In this document: positions 5,787 to 6,688 of the stretch, piece after piece
How positions within the stretch are numbered: the stretch's first letter is position 1
How the letters are laid out: every line of letters starts with the position of its first letter
Assembly: GCA_016788945.1 (NCBI GenBank)
Contig: JAEUSA010000303.1
Coordinates: forward strand, 1 to 6,688
Length of the DNA: 6,688 bases
Reading direction: 5' to 3'
DNA from: Leptospiraceae bacterium
Lineage (GTDB): Bacteria > Spirochaetota > Leptospiria > Turneriellales > Turneriellaceae
Position numbers and translations under genes: made by a program
The notes under the pieces: generated by a model
Seen by the model: the letters and a program-made list of their open reading frames with translations, nothing else
Database searches by the model: none
What the model was told of the DNA's origin: nothing

Positions 5787-6440
5787 ATGAACAAAAAACG
5801 CACTCTCCTGCTACTTGCCCTCTCCGCTGTTTTCACCATAAACTGCGCATTTGAGAATGACCCGGAAGAGAATGTCGGCAACCGCCGTGCAGACAACGTG
5901 CGCGATCTGACCCCGGTCGAAGCAAGGTACACTGTCGTACCAACCGCCACGACGGTGCAGTTCAACAAACAACATCCCGAACTCAAGAAGGTTCAACCCG
6001 GTGACATTATCGTTTCAGATGTGAACTCGGGTTCACCACAAGGTTACATCAAAAAAGTTACCGCGATTACTGAAAGCGGCAGCAACACCACCATTCAGAC
6101 TACCCCAGCCGCGATTACTGAGGCGGTCGTCGACGGCGAAGCACATTCCGAGGGAATTCTGAATCCGGCGGGCGATAACAATTTGCTGAGCGGCGCGACG
6201 TACAATCCACTGAACGGCAAAGTCGAGACGATCACACCCCAGCCGGGTGTCACCGTATACGGTACCACACAGCCGGTCTCGGCGATTCCCGAATGCAAAT
6301 CCAAAAAATGGTATGTCGAGTTCAACAATGTCAACATACAGAACGCGGGAACAGTGAACGGCTGCGTCGGACTCGATTTGAAATTTGTCATGGATATGAA
6401 GATTAAGATGTTCGAGCTCAAAAGGCCGAATTTTCTGTGA
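5787..6440 (+). CDS. Surface lipoprotein, N-terminal part; frame interrupted at its 3' end
   Basis: The first open frame gives 217 residues. It starts with a basic N-terminus and hydrophobic stretch ending FTINC, so Cys20 would be lipidated; the Ile-Asn before Cys is loose for enteric bacteria but tolerated in spirochaetes. An acidic, Asn-rich tether follows. Residues about 48-115 (VQPGDIIVSDVNSGSPQGYIKKV, interrupted here for length only, then TAITESG and IQTTPAAITEAV) match a beta-rich pattern that I know from large bacterial surface proteins: 'PGD.lvS...G..rKV..v...TT.A.l.eAv'. Cys170 and Cys193 could pair. The start at 5787 is preferred because the signal peptide begins there, although the frame is open further upstream. 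The frame ends at TGA 6438-6440 just where the same protein plainly resumes in another frame, so this is either a frameshifted gene or a sequence error. Function is unknown. Confidence 0.72.
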   Translation: MNKKRTLLLLALSAVFTINCAFENDPEENVGNRRADNVRDLTPVEARYTVVPTATTVQFNKQHPELKKVQPGDIIVSDVNSGSPQGYIKKVTAITESGSNTTIQTTPAAITEAVVDGEAHSEGILNPAGDNNLLSGATYNPLNGKVETITPQPGVTVYGTTQPVSAIPECKSKKWYVEFNNVNIQNAGTVNGCVGLDLKFVMDMKIKMFELKRPNFL

Positions 6441-6688
6441 ATCCATCGATTGCGACAAAATTGGACGTCAACGTCTCAAGCGCAACTTTTGAAATTTCCC
6501 GCGCACAGGTAACTCTGACTACCTTTTACCTGCAACCGATCACGTTTGTCATCGGTTTCGTACCGGTGGTCGTCGTGCCACGCATTGCGATCGTGCTGGG
6601 GGTTGACGGCAAAATTACCGCGAGCCTCACCACCTCGATACAGTATGCTGCCTCTGCCAAAGCAGGTATCGTTTACGCAAACAAATCT
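6431..6688 (+). pseudogene. Out-of-frame continuation of the lipoprotein gene, running off the window
   Basis: From TTT at 6431 the frame one base back from the lipoprotein frame stays open for 86 codons to the window edge. It encodes a beta-rich segment FSVNPSIATKLDVNV, then LQPITFVIGFVPVVVVPRIA and VLGVDGKITASLTTSIQYAA. The run 'ITFVIGxVPVVVxPxxxxxLGVDGKxxAS' is the kind of sequence that directly follows 'KMFELKRPNF'-type strands in large bacterial surface proteins, so this is the C-terminal half of the same product. A single base missing from the T-run at 6431-6434 would join the halves as RPNF-SVNP. There is no ribosome binding site for independent translation; a GTG at 6437 is available but has no support. 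The gene's end is outside the window. Confidence 0.65.

Overview
The window looks like chromosomal DNA from a diderm bacterium of moderate, roughly 50-55 % GC. A spirochaete of the Leptospirales, for example a Turneriella-like organism, is my best guess. The guess rests on a lipoprotein signal ending Thr-Ile-Asn-Cys (a loose, spirochaete-style lipobox), a seven-helix-membrane/AraC hybrid regulator of a kind common in Leptospiraceae, and envelope proteins without enteric-type relatives. This is inference from sequence style, not a database result.

Layout. (1) 1-436, plus: a small protein of unknown function, possibly starting upstream of the window; its end overlaps the next gene by 27 bp. (2) 410-2044, minus: a 544-residue FAD-dependent oxidoreductase of the phytoene desaturase / retinol saturase type. 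(3) 2045-2277: an AT-rich divergent control region holding five copies of CGGACA on a strict 12-bp period in two clusters (2+3), separated by in-phase A-tracts and a 12-bp palindrome. (4) 2278-3486, plus: a complete class II Fic-domain protein (AMP transferase type) with a C-terminal winged helix-turn-helix. (5) 3488-3520: a 10-bp inverted repeat between two convergent genes. (6) 3501-4553, minus: a secreted protein of unknown function. (7) 4554-4660: a divergent control region with two dyads and a hairpin that would bury the ribosome binding site of the next gene. (8) 4661-5704, plus: a membrane-anchored AraC-family regulator. (9) 5787 to the window end, plus: a surface lipoprotein whose reading frame is broken near 6431; the same protein clearly continues in the -1 frame to the window edge.

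How the parts may work together. The Fic gene and its repeat array look like one self-contained, probably autoregulated unit: the last repeat touches the annotated ATG, and the protein carries its own DNA-binding domain. The 7TM-AraC gene sits between a divergent secreted protein and a downstream lipoprotein, which suggests an envelope-sensing regulator with local targets. Both links are inferred. The two most useful leads are the 12-bp repeat/bent-DNA array in front of fic and the frameshift in the lipoprotein. No RNA genes, insertion sequences, CRISPR arrays or attachment sites were seen.
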